Source: Succinivibrio faecicola | Lineage (GTDB): Bacteria; Pseudomonadota; Gammaproteobacteria; Enterobacterales; Succinivibrionaceae | Length of the DNA: 64,000 nt | Reading direction: 5' to 3' | Assembly: GCF_019448115.1 (NCBI RefSeq) | Contig: NZ_JAGFNY010000003.1 | Location: forward strand, 38,928 to 102,927 | In this document: positions 1 through 10,200 of the stretch, in pieces | Position numbering within the stretch: the first letter of the stretch is position 1 | How the letters are laid out: every line of letters begins with the position of its first letter | The notes under the pieces: generated by a model | What the model saw: only the letters and a program-made list of their open reading frames with translations | Database searches by the model: none | What the model was told of the DNA's origin: nothing | Position numbers and translations under genes: made by a program

Positions 1-1
1 T

Positions 2-772
2 CGTCATGCTCTTACTGCTGCATTGGGTACAGAAAAGGCAAACAACCTTATCGAGCAGATTTCTTTGGGTACCGGTTCTCGTGGTCTTGATTCATTAAAG
101 TGGATGGATGCCCGACAGGTTGCTACTATTATTCAGCATGAGCATCCTCAGATTCAGACTATCGTTTTATCATATCTTGAGCCAGAGCAGTCAGCTGAAA
201 TTCTCTCTCAGTTCCCTGAAAATGTAAGACTTGATCTTATTATGAGAATTGCAACCTTAGAAGAGGTTCAGCCTGCAGCATTGCAAGAACTTAATGAAAT
301 TATGGAAAAACAGTTTGCCGGTACCGCAGGTTCACAGTCTGCAAAGATTGGTGGTCTAAAGAGTGCTGCCGATATTATGAACTACTTAGATAGCTCAACT
401 GAGACTCAGCTGATGAATGCTATTCAGTCTCAGGATAAGGAAATCGGTAATCAGATCCAGGATCTTATGTTCGTATTCGACAACCTCAATGGTGTTGATG
501 ACCGTTCAATCCAGACTCTGTTGCGTGATGTTCCATCAGACGTGTTGCAGAAGGCTTTAAAGGGCGCAGACGATGGACTCAAGGAGAAGTTCTTCAAGAA
601 TATGTCTTCTCGTGCAGCTGCATCCTTACGTGAAGATCTTGCATCTATGGGACCTACCAAGCTCTCAGATGTTGAGGCTGCTCAGAAGGAAATTCTTACT
701 ATTGCAAGAAAACTTGCAGATTCTGGCGCTATCATGCTAAGCCGTGGTGGTGGAAGCTCAGACTTCATCTAG
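2..772 (+). CDS. fliG: Flagellar motor switch protein FliG, 5' end outside window
   Basis: FliG is the rotor protein of the flagellar C-ring; its middle domain binds FliM and its C-terminal domain meets the MotA stator. The reading frame is open from base 2, upstream of the first possible start (TTG at 23), and the residues before that TTG already fit FliG, so the gene begins outside the window and about the last 257 residues are present. An EHPQ motif lies near residue 40 of the visible part. The C-terminal domain shows the expected DDRSIQ and LKGADD segments with charged torque residues. The end is close to the family end. It starts the fliG-H-I-J run; fliH begins 16 bases after its stop codon. 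Confidence 0.97.
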   Translation, partial: RHALTAALGTEKANNLIEQISLGTGSRGLDSLKWMDARQVATIIQHEHPQIQTIVLSYLEPEQSAEILSQFPENVRLDLIMRIATLEEVQPAALQELNEIMEKQFAGTAGSQSAKIGGLKSAADIMNYLDSSTETQLMNAIQSQDKEIGNQIQDLMFVFDNLNGVDDRSIQTLLRDVPSDVLQKALKGADDGLKEKFFKNMSSRAAASLREDLASMGPTKLSDVEAAQKEILTIARKLADSGAIMLSRGGGSSDFI

Positions 773-788
773 TGACTGAAGGAATACT

Positions 789-2171
789 ATGGACGATTTT
801 TTTTCACAGGAACAAGTTGATGATTCCGTTGTTAATGCTGAGGATAACCAGAAGCTTAAAAAGAGCCGTCTTGATATTAGATATCATCGAACTGTTTCTA
901 CTGTTACATCAGCTGAGATGGCCAAAGATTACAAGGTTAAGGTCTGGCCGACTCTTGATGAGAATGATGCTGAAGGTCCTATAAATGCACTTGGTGTAAG
1001 AATTGAAGATTATCAGTCCCGAAAAAAAGCTCAGATAAAAGAATTTGAACAGTTTCAGTCAAAAAAAAGACAGGAGCTTTTCTTGGAAATCAGCAACATG
1101 GCTGATGAGGAAATGGAGCTTATTGAGGCTGAAAGACAAAAGCCAGCCTTTACTGTTGAAGAGCTAGAACAGATTAGAAACGAAGCTTTTGAGGAAGGTA
1201 AAAATCAGGGCCTTGAAGAAGGTAGAGCAAAAGGTCATGAGGAAGGTTTTCAGTCTGGATATAATGATGGAATTGAAAAAGGTGTAGCTGAAGGTTTAGA
1301 AAAAGGCTACCAGGATGGTTTTCGTCAGGGCCAGGAAGATGGCTTTTCAAAAGGCCACTCTGAAGGTTTAGAGTCAGGTCAGAGCGTCGTGCTTGAACAG
1401 GTAGAGCGTTTTAGATATCTTGCTGACTCTCTTGCAAATCCACTTCGTGAGCTTGATAGAGATGTAACAGATGAAATCTGCTATATCATTTCCCGTCTTG
1501 CAAAGGTGATTATAAGAAAGGAAATTAATAATAATGAGCCTTTCTTACGTAATACACTGGATAAAGCTCTTTCAATACTTCCAAATTCAAAGAAAGGTGC
1601 ATCTATCTATTTAAACCCTGAAGATGCAGCTCTTGTTAGAAGTGCTCTTGGCAGTGAGTATATAAATGAACAGCAATGGGAGCTTAATGACGATGAGTCA
1701 CTTGAGATTGGTGATATTAGAGTCTGCAATAGTGCATCAACTGTTGAGTGGCGAGTTAATGACCGAATTGATTCTCTTTTAGATGAATTCTTAAGCAGTG
1801 TCTATCCAAATGTAAACTCAGCTTTAAAAGAATCAATCGAGGGATGTCCTGAGTATGATGAGATCCCAAAAAAGAAGATTGCAAAAAGAACCTTAACTGA
1901 CATAAAAGATTCAATTGAACATAGTGTAAATCCAGAAGATCATCAACAGATGCAGGATGCTGAAAGTGAAGGTGGCGAAATTTCAGATGAGTCTGTATCT
2001 GAAAATGAAGTATCTGATGCTCCTCAAGAAGATGCACAGCAGGTTTTGATGGATGAGCCACAAAACAGAGAGCTTAGCGCAATTGAAGAGCTTGAAAGTC
2101 AGGTATCAGAGCCTATGTCTGATGAGGATGCTGCTTCAATTCTATCTAAAAGCGCAACCGGGGAGATATAA
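789..2171 (+). CDS. fliH: FliH, export ATPase regulator, with long GxxxG run and acidic tail
   Basis: FliH is the stator-like partner of the flagellar export ATPase FliI and holds it at the export gate. At 460 residues it is about twice the length of the E. coli protein. Residues about 137-199 form an unbroken series of sixteen glycines spaced every four residues (GxxxG steps), the hallmark of FliH but unusually long. The conserved FliH/HrpE-like domain follows to about residue 350 (ending around WRVNDRIDSLLDEF). After it comes a roughly 100-residue tail very rich in Glu, Asp and Ser. The ATG at 789 has a GAAGGAA ribosome site just upstream. The stop codon overlaps the first base before the fliI start, so the two are probably translationally coupled. 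The family call is firm; the role of the acidic tail is unknown. Confidence 0.93.
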   Translation: MDDFFSQEQVDDSVVNAEDNQKLKKSRLDIRYHRTVSTVTSAEMAKDYKVKVWPTLDENDAEGPINALGVRIEDYQSRKKAQIKEFEQFQSKKRQELFLEISNMADEEMELIEAERQKPAFTVEELEQIRNEAFEEGKNQGLEEGRAKGHEEGFQSGYNDGIEKGVAEGLEKGYQDGFRQGQEDGFSKGHSEGLESGQSVVLEQVERFRYLADSLANPLRELDRDVTDEICYIISRLAKVIIRKEINNNEPFLRNTLDKALSILPNSKKGASIYLNPEDAALVRSALGSEYINEQQWELNDDESLEIGDIRVCNSASTVEWRVNDRIDSLLDEFLSSVYPNVNSALKESIEGCPEYDEIPKKKIAKRTLTDIKDSIEHSVNPEDHQQMQDAESEGGEISDESVSENEVSDAPQEDAQQVLMDEPQNRELSAIEELESQVSEPMSDEDAASILSKSATGEI

Positions 2172-3617
2172 ATGAGTAATCTTCTCTCCAGACTGCAGTC
2201 AATAAATCTTGTGGAGAGTGAAAAGCCTCCTGTTATCTCTGGTCATCTTACAAGAGTAGTCGGTCTTACTCTTGAGGCTGTCGGTATCAAGGTGCCTTTA
2301 GGTCAGAGATGTCGTATTGATACTAATAATGGTCCCATGATTGCCGAGGTCGTTGGCTTTTCAGGTGAGACAACATTCCTTATGCCTACCTCTGATATCA
2401 TTGAGGTTCAAAATGGCGATCCTGTAATTCCTGTTGCAAATACTGATTCTTATCCATACGGACTTCATCTGTTAGGACGTGTGCTAGACGGTATGGGTAA
2501 TCCTATCGATGATAAGGGACCATTAGTAAGTACAACTGCAACAAAGTGGCATCCTAAAAAGTTAAATCCAATGGGACGTCGTCCTATCAAAGAGCCATTA
2601 GATGTTGGTGTAAAGGCAATCAATTCCTTACTTACCATAGGTCAGGGACAGCGTATTGGTCTTTTTGCAGGTTCAGGTGTAGGTAAGTCAGTACTTTTAG
2701 GTATGATGACACGTGGTACTACAGCTGATATCGTTGTTGTGGGCCTTATTGGTGAGCGTGGCCGTGAGGTTGTAGAGTTTATCGATGATATTCTCGGAGA
2801 AGAGGGAAGAAAGCGCTCTGTTGTTGTAGCAGCTCCTGCCGATGCTTCACCTCTGATGAGACTTAAAGGCTGTGAGACCACAATTCAGATTGCAGAGTAT
2901 TTTCGTGATCAGGGCTATAACGTTCTTTTAATGATAGACTCATTAACCCGTTATGCCATGGCTCAGCGTGAGATTGCACTAGCTGTAGGTGAACCTCCTG
3001 CAACTAAAGGTTATCCGCCATCTGTATTTGCAAAGCTTCCTGCTTTGGTTGAAAGAGCTGGTAACGGTGGTAAAGATCAGGGATCAATTACTGCCTTCTT
3101 CACTGTTTTAGTTGAAGGTGACGATCTGCAGGATCCTATTGCAGATTCAGCAAGAGCTATTCTTGACGGTCATATTGTTCTATCCCGTGAACTTGCTGAC
3201 TCCGGTCACTTCCCTGCAATCGATGTTGAAAAATCTGTAAGCCGTGTAATGCCGGCTGTTGTAACTCCTGAGCATATGGTAATGGCAAGAACAATACGAC
3301 AGTGTCTTGCTCAGTATACCCAGTCAAGAGAGCTTATTCAGGTTGGTGCTTATCAGCATGGATCAGATCCAAGAGTTGATCAGGCAATCATGATTAAGCC
3401 TTATATTGATGATTTTACTGTTCAGGAAATGAAACAGATTGTTCCTTACAAAGAATCAATTGATGGTCTAAAACAGTTGTCTATGATCCTAATCAATGAC
3501 GCACAGGCAAAGATTGATGCTATGAATGCAGGTAACAGTAAACCTGCTGTAACCGTTAAGAAGAATCCTTCCGTATCATTTAAACAGACTCCAAAAAATC
3601 AGCTGCCACAAGGCTAA
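2172..3617 (+). CDS. fliI: Flagellum-specific export ATPase FliI
   Basis: FliI is the hexameric ATPase of the flagellar type III export apparatus, related to the F1 beta subunit, and powers unfolding and delivery of export substrates at the membrane. Its 481 residues are slightly longer than usual. The Walker A P-loop (GLFAGSGVGKSVLLG) lies near residue 163, with ERGREV downstream, and a Walker B region (LLMIDSLTRYAMAQREI) near residue 255. These match the FliI/SctN family closely. It starts immediately at the fliH stop codon, behind a GGGGAGA ribosome site inside fliH. The C-terminal extension after residue 450 (Lys, Pro and Asn rich) is poorly conserved in the family. fliJ follows 17 bases later. 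Confidence 0.98.
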   Translation: MSNLLSRLQSINLVESEKPPVISGHLTRVVGLTLEAVGIKVPLGQRCRIDTNNGPMIAEVVGFSGETTFLMPTSDIIEVQNGDPVIPVANTDSYPYGLHLLGRVLDGMGNPIDDKGPLVSTTATKWHPKKLNPMGRRPIKEPLDVGVKAINSLLTIGQGQRIGLFAGSGVGKSVLLGMMTRGTTADIVVVGLIGERGREVVEFIDDILGEEGRKRSVVVAAPADASPLMRLKGCETTIQIAEYFRDQGYNVLLMIDSLTRYAMAQREIALAVGEPPATKGYPPSVFAKLPALVERAGNGGKDQGSITAFFTVLVEGDDLQDPIADSARAILDGHIVLSRELADSGHFPAIDVEKSVSRVMPAVVTPEHMVMARTIRQCLAQYTQSRELIQVGAYQHGSDPRVDQAIMIKPYIDDFTVQEMKQIVPYKESIDGLKQLSMILINDAQAKIDAMNAGNSKPAVTVKKNPSVSFKQTPKNQLPQG

Positions 3618-3634
3618 GAAGAGGATAGAGCAAG

Positions 3635-4090
3635 ATGAGTTCTGATAAATCCTTACTTTTAGTTCTCGATCTTAGAAAAAAGGCTGAAGAAGAAGCCCTT
3701 AGAATGTGGTCTGATGCCAGAAAGGCTGTTCAGTCTTTTAAAGATCAGTTGGCACAGCTAGAACAGTTTGCAAAAATATATGAAGTTGAAATGCAGTCAA
3801 AATCTAAAAATGGTCTTGATATGACTATGTATCAGTCATATGTTCAGTTTTTAGATAAACTTGAAAAAATTAAAGTGCGACAGGAAAACGGCTTAAAACA
3901 ACTTGAACTGCAGGAGCAAAGAGCTCAGCAGTTTTATCTTGAAAAGCAAAAAGAGCGTAAAATCATTGAATCCCTCCTTGAAAAACATAAGATCCAAAGA
4001 CGCATTAAAGAAGCTAAAGCAGAGCAGAAACTTGCTGACGATCTTGTGTCATCTAAGCATGCACGTTTGGTGATGAATAAGAACAACTAA
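3635..4090 (+). CDS. fliJ: Flagellar export protein FliJ
   Basis: FliJ is a small coiled-coil protein that sits in the FliI hexamer like the gamma subunit of F1-ATPase and helps deliver substrates to the export gate. The 151-residue product is almost entirely helical, rich in Lys, Glu and Gln, with heptad-like spacing (for example KKAEEEALRMW and QEQRAQQFYLEKQKE), and has the normal FliJ length. A GAGGATAGAG ribosome site precedes the ATG. It is the last flagellar gene before the restriction-modification insertion; in related bacteria fliK is the next gene, and here fliK resumes at 12826. Sequence conservation in FliJ is weak, so the call rests on length, coiled coil and position. Confidence 0.92.
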   Translation: MSSDKSLLLVLDLRKKAEEEALRMWSDARKAVQSFKDQLAQLEQFAKIYEVEMQSKSKNGLDMTMYQSYVQFLDKLEKIKVRQENGLKQLELQEQRAQQFYLEKQKERKIIESLLEKHKIQRRIKEAKAEQKLADDLVSSKHARLVMNKNN

Positions 4091-4366
4091 TGATTATTAT
4101 CATTATCTAAGATCGCATAATTGCTAAAAAATTATGAAGAATTGAGTAAAATGTGTAGAGTAATTATACATATGTGTAATATAATGTCTAAAAGTTTTTA
4201 GCAATCTCTAACTATATTTAAGATAATAAAAAGTGTGAAAAATGTTTTACTGCTCATTACACAGTAAAAGTTTGATACATACGTATAAATCAGATTTATC
4301 CGTTTGTAAATTCAAACGTTGAATGGTCTTGTAAAGAAATTTTTTGTTAATTAAAGGTTATTTATT
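4091..4366. promoter_or_regulatory. fliJ-hsdM intergenic region with clustered palindromes
   Basis: This AT-rich spacer separates the flagellar genes from the restriction locus and must contain the hsdM promoter. Three short palindromes are packed just upstream of hsdM: ATACGTAT at 4279-4286, ATAAAT-CAG-ATTTAT at 4285-4299 and CGTTTG-TAAATT-CAAACG at 4301-4318. A further inverted repeat (TTTTACTG with CAGTAAAA, about 4245-4268) lacks a following T run, so a fliJ terminator is not clear. The palindromes could be operator sites, but no regulator gene lies nearby. Confidence 0.45.
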
Positions 4367-5947
4367 ATGGCTACTACTTCATCAGATTTAGGAAAAACAC
4401 TATGGGCTGCTGCAGATGTACTACGTCAAAAAATGTCAGCTGATGCATATAAGGATTATTTATTAGGCTTAGTTTTCTATAAGGCTCTTTCAGATAAATA
4501 CCTAATCAAAGTAGTAGATCTTATTGAAAATAGAAAGGATGTATCTTTAGAAGAAGCACAAAAATTATATGAAGATACAGCTCAGAATTCTGAAGACTGG
4601 AAAATATTATGCGAAGAGCTACAAAAGGATATGGGCTGCATTATTCTACCTGAGCACACATTCACTGCGTTTTATAATCAGATCAATGAAGGTTCTTTTC
4701 TCTTAGAAAATTTAAGTCAGGCATTTAGAAATATAGAACAGTCTCATGGAAACCACTATGATGGTTTATTTGATGATTTTGATATTTCATCAAAAGATCT
4801 TGGTAAGAATGTGATGGAATGTAACAAGATGATTTCATCTGTTATCAAAGCATTGGAGGGTATTGATTTTTCACAGTATTCAGATGATGCTTTAGGTGAT
4901 GCTTATGAATATCTTATTGGCCAGTTTGCTTCTGAATCAGGTAAAAAAGCAGGTGAGTTTTATACCCCTCAGGCAGTTTCAAAACTGATTGCTAAAATTG
5001 TTACTCAGGGCAGGGAGAAAAAAGATGGTTTCTCTGTTTACGATCCTTGTTGTGGTTCTGGCTCCCTACTTCTTCAAGTAAAGAATTACATGTATAAACA
5101 AGACAATGTAGATTATTCTCGCCTAGTTCATTTCTTTGGACAGGAAATCAACAATCAAACCTATAATTTGGCAAGAATGAACATGATGCTACACAATGTG
5201 TCATCAGGTTACCAGCATTTAAATAACGGTAATACACTTTCTTTGGATTGGCCTGTTGATGAACCAACAAATTTTGATGCTTGTACAATGAATCCTCCAT
5301 ATTCATTAAAATGGGATGCCCAGCCTTCACTTATAACTGATGTTAGATTTTCTCGTTACGAAAGATTAGCTCCTAAAAGTGCTGCAGACTATGCTTTCTT
5401 ATTGCATGGTTTTTATCATTTGAAAACAGATGGTGTTATGGGAATCGTATTACCTCATGGAGTTTTATTTAGAGGATCTGCGGAAGGTACTATTAGACAG
5501 CATCTATTAGAAGATGGATCTATTTATGCAGTTATAGGTTTACCAGCTAATCTATTCTTTAATACACCAATTCCAACCTGTGTGATAATTCTTAAAAAGA
5601 ACAATCCTTCACGAGATGTTTTGTTTATTGATGCTTCTAAAGATTTTGTAAAAGAAAAAACAAGAAACATTTTAACTGATGAAGCTATAGACAAGATATT
5701 ATTGGCATACAAGGAACGTAAAGATATTGATAAGTATGCACATCTTGCGTCATACAAAGAAATTAAAGAAAACGACTTTAATTTAAATATTCCTCGTTAT
5801 GTTGATACGTTTGAAGAAGAGGAACCAATCAACATTGAAGATACTTTTAAGGAATTTGAAAATATCTGCAAAGAAGAACATGAATTAAGTAACTCTTTGA
5901 ATGATTATTTTAAAGAGCTTGGTTTAACCTTTAGAATGGAGGTTTAA
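4367..5947 (+). CDS. hsdM: Type I restriction-modification methyltransferase subunit HsdM
   Basis: HsdM is the adenine-N6 methyltransferase subunit of a type I restriction-modification complex; with HsdS it protects the host's own sites. The 526 residues show the N-terminal HsdM helical domain, then methyltransferase motif I (DPCCGSGSLL, near residue 226) and catalytic motif IV (NPPY, residues 309-312). A region typical of family FxGxE-type motifs (FFGQE) lies between them. The ATG at 4367 follows an AAAGG ribosome site. hsdS begins only 3 bases after its stop codon, so hsdM-hsdS-hsdR reads as one operon. All catalytic residues are present, so the enzyme should be active. Confidence 0.97.
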   Translation: MATTSSDLGKTLWAAADVLRQKMSADAYKDYLLGLVFYKALSDKYLIKVVDLIENRKDVSLEEAQKLYEDTAQNSEDWKILCEELQKDMGCIILPEHTFTAFYNQINEGSFLLENLSQAFRNIEQSHGNHYDGLFDDFDISSKDLGKNVMECNKMISSVIKALEGIDFSQYSDDALGDAYEYLIGQFASESGKKAGEFYTPQAVSKLIAKIVTQGREKKDGFSVYDPCCGSGSLLLQVKNYMYKQDNVDYSRLVHFFGQEINNQTYNLARMNMMLHNVSSGYQHLNNGNTLSLDWPVDEPTNFDACTMNPPYSLKWDAQPSLITDVRFSRYERLAPKSAADYAFLLHGFYHLKTDGVMGIVLPHGVLFRGSAEGTIRQHLLEDGSIYAVIGLPANLFFNTPIPTCVIILKKNNPSRDVLFIDASKDFVKEKTRNILTDEAIDKILLAYKERKDIDKYAHLASYKEIKENDFNLNIPRYVDTFEEEEPINIEDTFKEFENICKEEHELSNSLNDYFKELGLTFRMEV

Positions 5948-5950
5948 GCC

Positions 5951-7231
5951 ATGTCTAATGAAAAGAAAGTACCAAAACTTAGATTTCCTGGTTTCACTGA
6001 CGCTTGGGAACAGCGTGAGTTTAGAATTTCATTTACAGGACTTCAAAATAACACTCTTTCAAGAGCAAATCTTAATGATGAATATGGAGTTGCCCAGAAT
6101 ATTCATTATGGTGATGTTTTAATAAAATATGGTGAATATATTGATGCATCGAAAACGAACTTGCCGTATATCACGGATACAGATGTAGTAAACAAATTTT
6201 ATAAGTCTTTTTTGCAAGACGGAGATATTATCTTTGCAGATACGGCAGAAGATGAAACAGTCGGAAAGTGCTGTGAAATCGTGTGTTCTAAAGGCAAAAC
6301 TCTAATTGCTGGATTACATACAATGGCATTCAGACCAAATGAAAAATATGCTTCTAAATTTCTTGGTTATTATCTAAATTCACCTTCGTACCATGATCAA
6401 TTGAGACCATTGATGCAAGGAATAAAGGTAACATCTTTATCTAAATCAGCAATGCAAAATACAGTTATGATTGTTCCTAGATCTATTGAAGAACAAGAAA
6501 AAATCGGCGAGTATTTTTCAAATTTAGATTCCATTATTACCCTTCAGCAGCGTAAGTGTGAAAATCTAAAAAAACTAAAAAAAGGACTTCTTCAAAAAAT
6601 GTTTCCAAAAAATGGAAGCAATTTTCCAGAACTTCGTTTTCCTGGATTTACTGACGCTTGGGAACAGCGTAAGTTGGGGAATATTGGTAGCACATATACA
6701 GGATTGTCCGGAAAAAACAAAGATGATTTTGGACACGGTGATGCTAAGTTTATTACTTATTTGAATATCTTTAACAACGCAATTGCAGATCCTGAGCAAT
6801 TAGAAAGTATTGAAATTGATCCTAAGCAAAATGAAATCAAATATGGCGATATCTTCTTTACAACATCTTCAGAAACTCCAGAAGAAGTAGGAATGTCTTC
6901 TATTTGGCTTCAAAATCAAGCAAATGTATACCTAAATAGTTTCTGTTTTGGTTACCGTCCCATAATAGATATTGATCCTTATTTCATGGCCTTTAATCTT
7001 AGATCTGAATCTATTAGAAAGAAATTTATGTTCCTCGCACAAGGCATTTCAAGGTATAACATTTCTAAAAATAAAGTAATGGAAATGGAAATATGTCTTC
7101 CTTGTTTAGCTGAACAAAAAAAGATTGGTGCTTTCTTTTTTAAACTAGATAATCTTATCACCCTTCAGCAGCGTAAGTTAGAATCATTAAAACAATTGAA
7201 GAAAGGTTTTCTTCAGCAGATGTTTGTATAG
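5951..7231 (+). CDS. hsdS: Type I restriction-modification specificity subunit HsdS (expressed copy)
   Basis: HsdS recognises the bipartite target of the type I enzyme through two target-recognition domains (TRDs) joined by conserved helices. In this 426-residue protein each TRD is opened by the same block (LRFPGFTDAWEQR; the Ala is residue 18 and again residue 236) and closed by an ITLQQRK segment followed by a lysine-rich helix. This gives two equivalent half-subunits. TRD1 covers about residues 20-195 and TRD2 about 238-405. The DNA from 6656 to 7178 (A236 to near the end of TRD2) recurs in inverted orientation at 11467-11989. It lies 3 bases after hsdM and 14 bases before hsdR. The repeated edges and the distant silent copies indicate that its TRDs are exchangeable. 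Confidence 0.95.
   Translation: MSNEKKVPKLRFPGFTDAWEQREFRISFTGLQNNTLSRANLNDEYGVAQNIHYGDVLIKYGEYIDASKTNLPYITDTDVVNKFYKSFLQDGDIIFADTAEDETVGKCCEIVCSKGKTLIAGLHTMAFRPNEKYASKFLGYYLNSPSYHDQLRPLMQGIKVTSLSKSAMQNTVMIVPRSIEEQEKIGEYFSNLDSIITLQQRKCENLKKLKKGLLQKMFPKNGSNFPELRFPGFTDAWEQRKLGNIGSTYTGLSGKNKDDFGHGDAKFITYLNIFNNAIADPEQLESIEIDPKQNEIKYGDIFFTTSSETPEEVGMSSIWLQNQANVYLNSFCFGYRPIIDIDPYFMAFNLRSESIRKKFMFLAQGISRYNISKNKVMEMEICLPCLAEQKKIGAFFFKLDNLITLQQRKLESLKQLKKGFLQQMFV
6002..6016 (+). repeat. Shared TRD-opening site (four copies in the locus)
   Basis: The 15 bases GCTTGGGAACAGCGT occur at 6002-6016 and 6656-6670 on the plus strand, and inverted at 11975-11989 and 12574-12588. They encode AWEQR at the start of each TRD. 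They are candidate crossover sites for the adjacent tyrosine recombinase or for homologous exchange. Confidence 0.8.
6656..7178 (+). repeat. 523-bp inverted repeat arm A (inside hsdS, TRD2)
   Basis: Read by eye, this stretch matches the reverse complement of 11467-11989 over its whole length, with identity starting at 6656/11989 and ending at 7178/11467; equal length confirms no indels. It covers TRD2 of hsdS from the GCTTGGGAACAGCGT block to CAGCAGCGTAAGT. The edges coincide with the short blocks shared by all TRD cassettes. Confidence 0.93.
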
Positions 7232-7245
7232 TAAGGATTTTATTT

Positions 7246-10200
7246 ATGTCAGAATTAGAATCAACAATTGAAGAAAAATTAATTAAAGTGCTTACTACTG
7301 GAGTTTCTCAGTGGAATTACAGACAAGATTTAAAAAATGAGAACGATTTGTGGAATAACATTCGAGAAAAATTGAATGCTTCAAATGCTAATAAGCTAAA
7401 TGGTGTTCTCATTACTGATTTTGAAATGGAGCAAATAAAGGAATTTATTAAAACTCAGGCTGAATCTCCTTTTAAGGCTGGTACTTGGCTGTCAGGAGAG
7501 AATGGTTTAGCTCAAATTCCATTAAAACGAGAAGATGCAAAACAAGGAAGTATCAGCTTAGATGCAATTGATAATCGCCAAATTAAGGGAGGAAATTCCT
7601 CCTATGAAGTGATAAATCAATACGTTGCTTTTAGGGATGATAGTAAGGATAGAAATAGACGTTTTGATGTTACTCTTCTTATCAATGGTTTTCCTATGAT
7701 CCATATTGAACTTAAAAACCAGGATCACAGTATAGATGAGGCCTTTAATCAAATAAAAAAATACTCTGGGGAGGGTAAATTTAGAGGTTTGTTTGGTCTT
7801 GTTCAAATGTTTGTTGTATCAAATGGAACAGATACAAAATACATTGCGGCTGCAACTCATGATAAGTTGAATAAAAAATTTCTAATTTCTTGGGTAGATA
7901 AGGACAACCATAGAGTTGATGATTATTTAAGTTTTGCTCAGCATGCGTTAAATATACCATGTGCTCACGAATTGGTTGGAAAGTATAGTATGCTCGATGC
8001 AAACACAAAATCATTGCTTCTATTGAGACCATATCAGATCCATGCAATTGAGGCTGTAAAAGAAGCAAGTGTACATCCTGATCCGAAAATGAGATCTGGT
8101 TTTGTGTGGCATACAACAGGTTCAGGCAAAACAATTACATCTTTTAATGTAACTCGAAATCTTCTTGATATTCCAAGCATTGATAAAGCTATTTTTTTAG
8201 TTGACAGAAAGGATCTAGATCAGCAGACTACTTTAAGTTTTAAGTCTTACGCAGAAAGTACTGGTGATCAGATTTTTGAAACAGAGAACACTAAGTATCT
8301 TGAAAAGGCTTTAAAAAGTAAGGACAGAATTGTAATTGTTGCAACCAGACAGAAGATGGATTGCTTGTTAGAAAAATGCAAGAAAGCAATTGCAAATGGT
8401 GATGAATCAGCTTATTACTATAAAACAGCAATGAAGATCAAAGAGAAGAATGTTGCTTTTGTAGTAGATGAATGCCATAGAGCAATAAGTGACCAATCAA
8501 AAAGAATTATATCTGAATTCTTTGATACACAATTTAAAAAATCATTGTGGTATGGATTTACTGGAACTCCTATTTTCAAAGAAAACAAAAAAGCCGAATG
8601 TGGTCAGGCAGCAAGAACAACAGAGCAACAGTATGGAAGATGTCTTCATAAGTACACCATTAAAGAAGCTCTTCATGACAAAGCTGTATTAGGTTTTCAG
8701 GTACAGAGTTCTGGGTTTTCTAGACAGGAACTAGAAGATATTGCAGATCAACTAGATTTAGGAAAAGATTCTGATTTTATTGAAAAGGCTGATAGAGCAG
8801 ACTTAGAAGATAAAGTATTAAAAGCGTTTAAGGCTAAATCGGAAAACAAAAATTTCTATGATTCTCCACAGCATAGAGAGCAAGTAATAGATTATATCTG
8901 CAATAAATCAGTTGACTTGTTTAGATTAAAAGAACCTAATGGCGAAACTTTTGAAGCCATATTAACTTGTTCAAGTATTGCAGAAGCTCAGAAATATTAT
9001 ATTGAGTTTAAGGATTTTATTTCGAAGGGGAGAATAAAAGAAAAGATAAAACGTTTAAAGCCTGATTTCCCAAAAATTGCAATTACGTACTCAGTTTCTG
9101 AAAATGATGAATCTTCTGAAGTAAATCAAAATATGATGAAAGCATATCTAGAAGATTACAACAAGATGTTTGACACAAAATGGACATTAGAAAACATTGC
9201 TTCATATAATTCGGATCTTAATGCACGTCTTGCAAGAAAAAGTGGAAAATACAAGGTGAGAAAGGAGCAGTTAGATTTAGTAATAGTTGTTGATAGACTG
9301 TTAACAGGTTTTGATGCACCTTGTTTGTCAACATTATTTATTGATAGACAACCTATGAGCCCTCAAGGAATAATTCAAGCTTTTTCAAGAACTAATAGAA
9401 TATATTCAGATAAAAAATCTTGGGGCCACATTGTTACATTCCAAACTCCTGCAATGTTTAAGAAAGCCTTTGATAAAGCTCTTGACTTATATTCGAATGG
9501 AGGAGGTAATTATGTTCAAGCTCCATCTTATGAAGAGTGTAAAGATAGGCTTATTACAGCTTTAGCTGAATTAAAAGCTTATAAAGAAAATCCTCAGGAT
9601 ATTGAAATTTCTTCAAGTACAGATAAATCTGAACTTAAGAAATTTGCATCACTTTTCCAGCGATTTGATAAAGCCTTAGCAGCAGTGCAAACATATGAGG
9701 AGTGGTCATCGGAGGCTGAGAAATATATTAGTAGAGAATCATCAAATGATGTTACAAATGAAAATCATAGTGATGATAATGAAATAAATAATTATCAGGA
9801 ATTACAAGAAACTGATATAGGGGTAATTTTAAAAGGAATTACTGGTCTTACTGTCTCTCAAAAAGAACTAGATACTTATACTGGTAAATACCATAATGTT
9901 ATTGAAGAAATTAAAAATCGCGAAGATTCAGATGATCCAATTGAACTTGATATTAACTATGAATTGGAATCAGTTAACCAGACACAAATTGATTACAGTT
10001 ATCTCATAGCGTTAATGCAGAAATATGTTCCTGCTTCAGATGAGGATACCATAAGACAGATTAATGATCCTTCCATAGAAAAATATATTACAAATATGGA
10101 AGTAAAAAATCGTAAGCTGGGAGAGGTTATTCGCGGAATTTGGGAGCAGATAAAAACGGAACCTTCACAGTTCAGAGGTAAACAAGTAATCCATGTAATA

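Noticed and set aside
4245..4268. Terminator after fliJ
   Set aside because: TTTTACTG/CAGTAAAA pairs but is AT-rich and lacks a real T run; kept only as a repeat in the description of the intergenic region.
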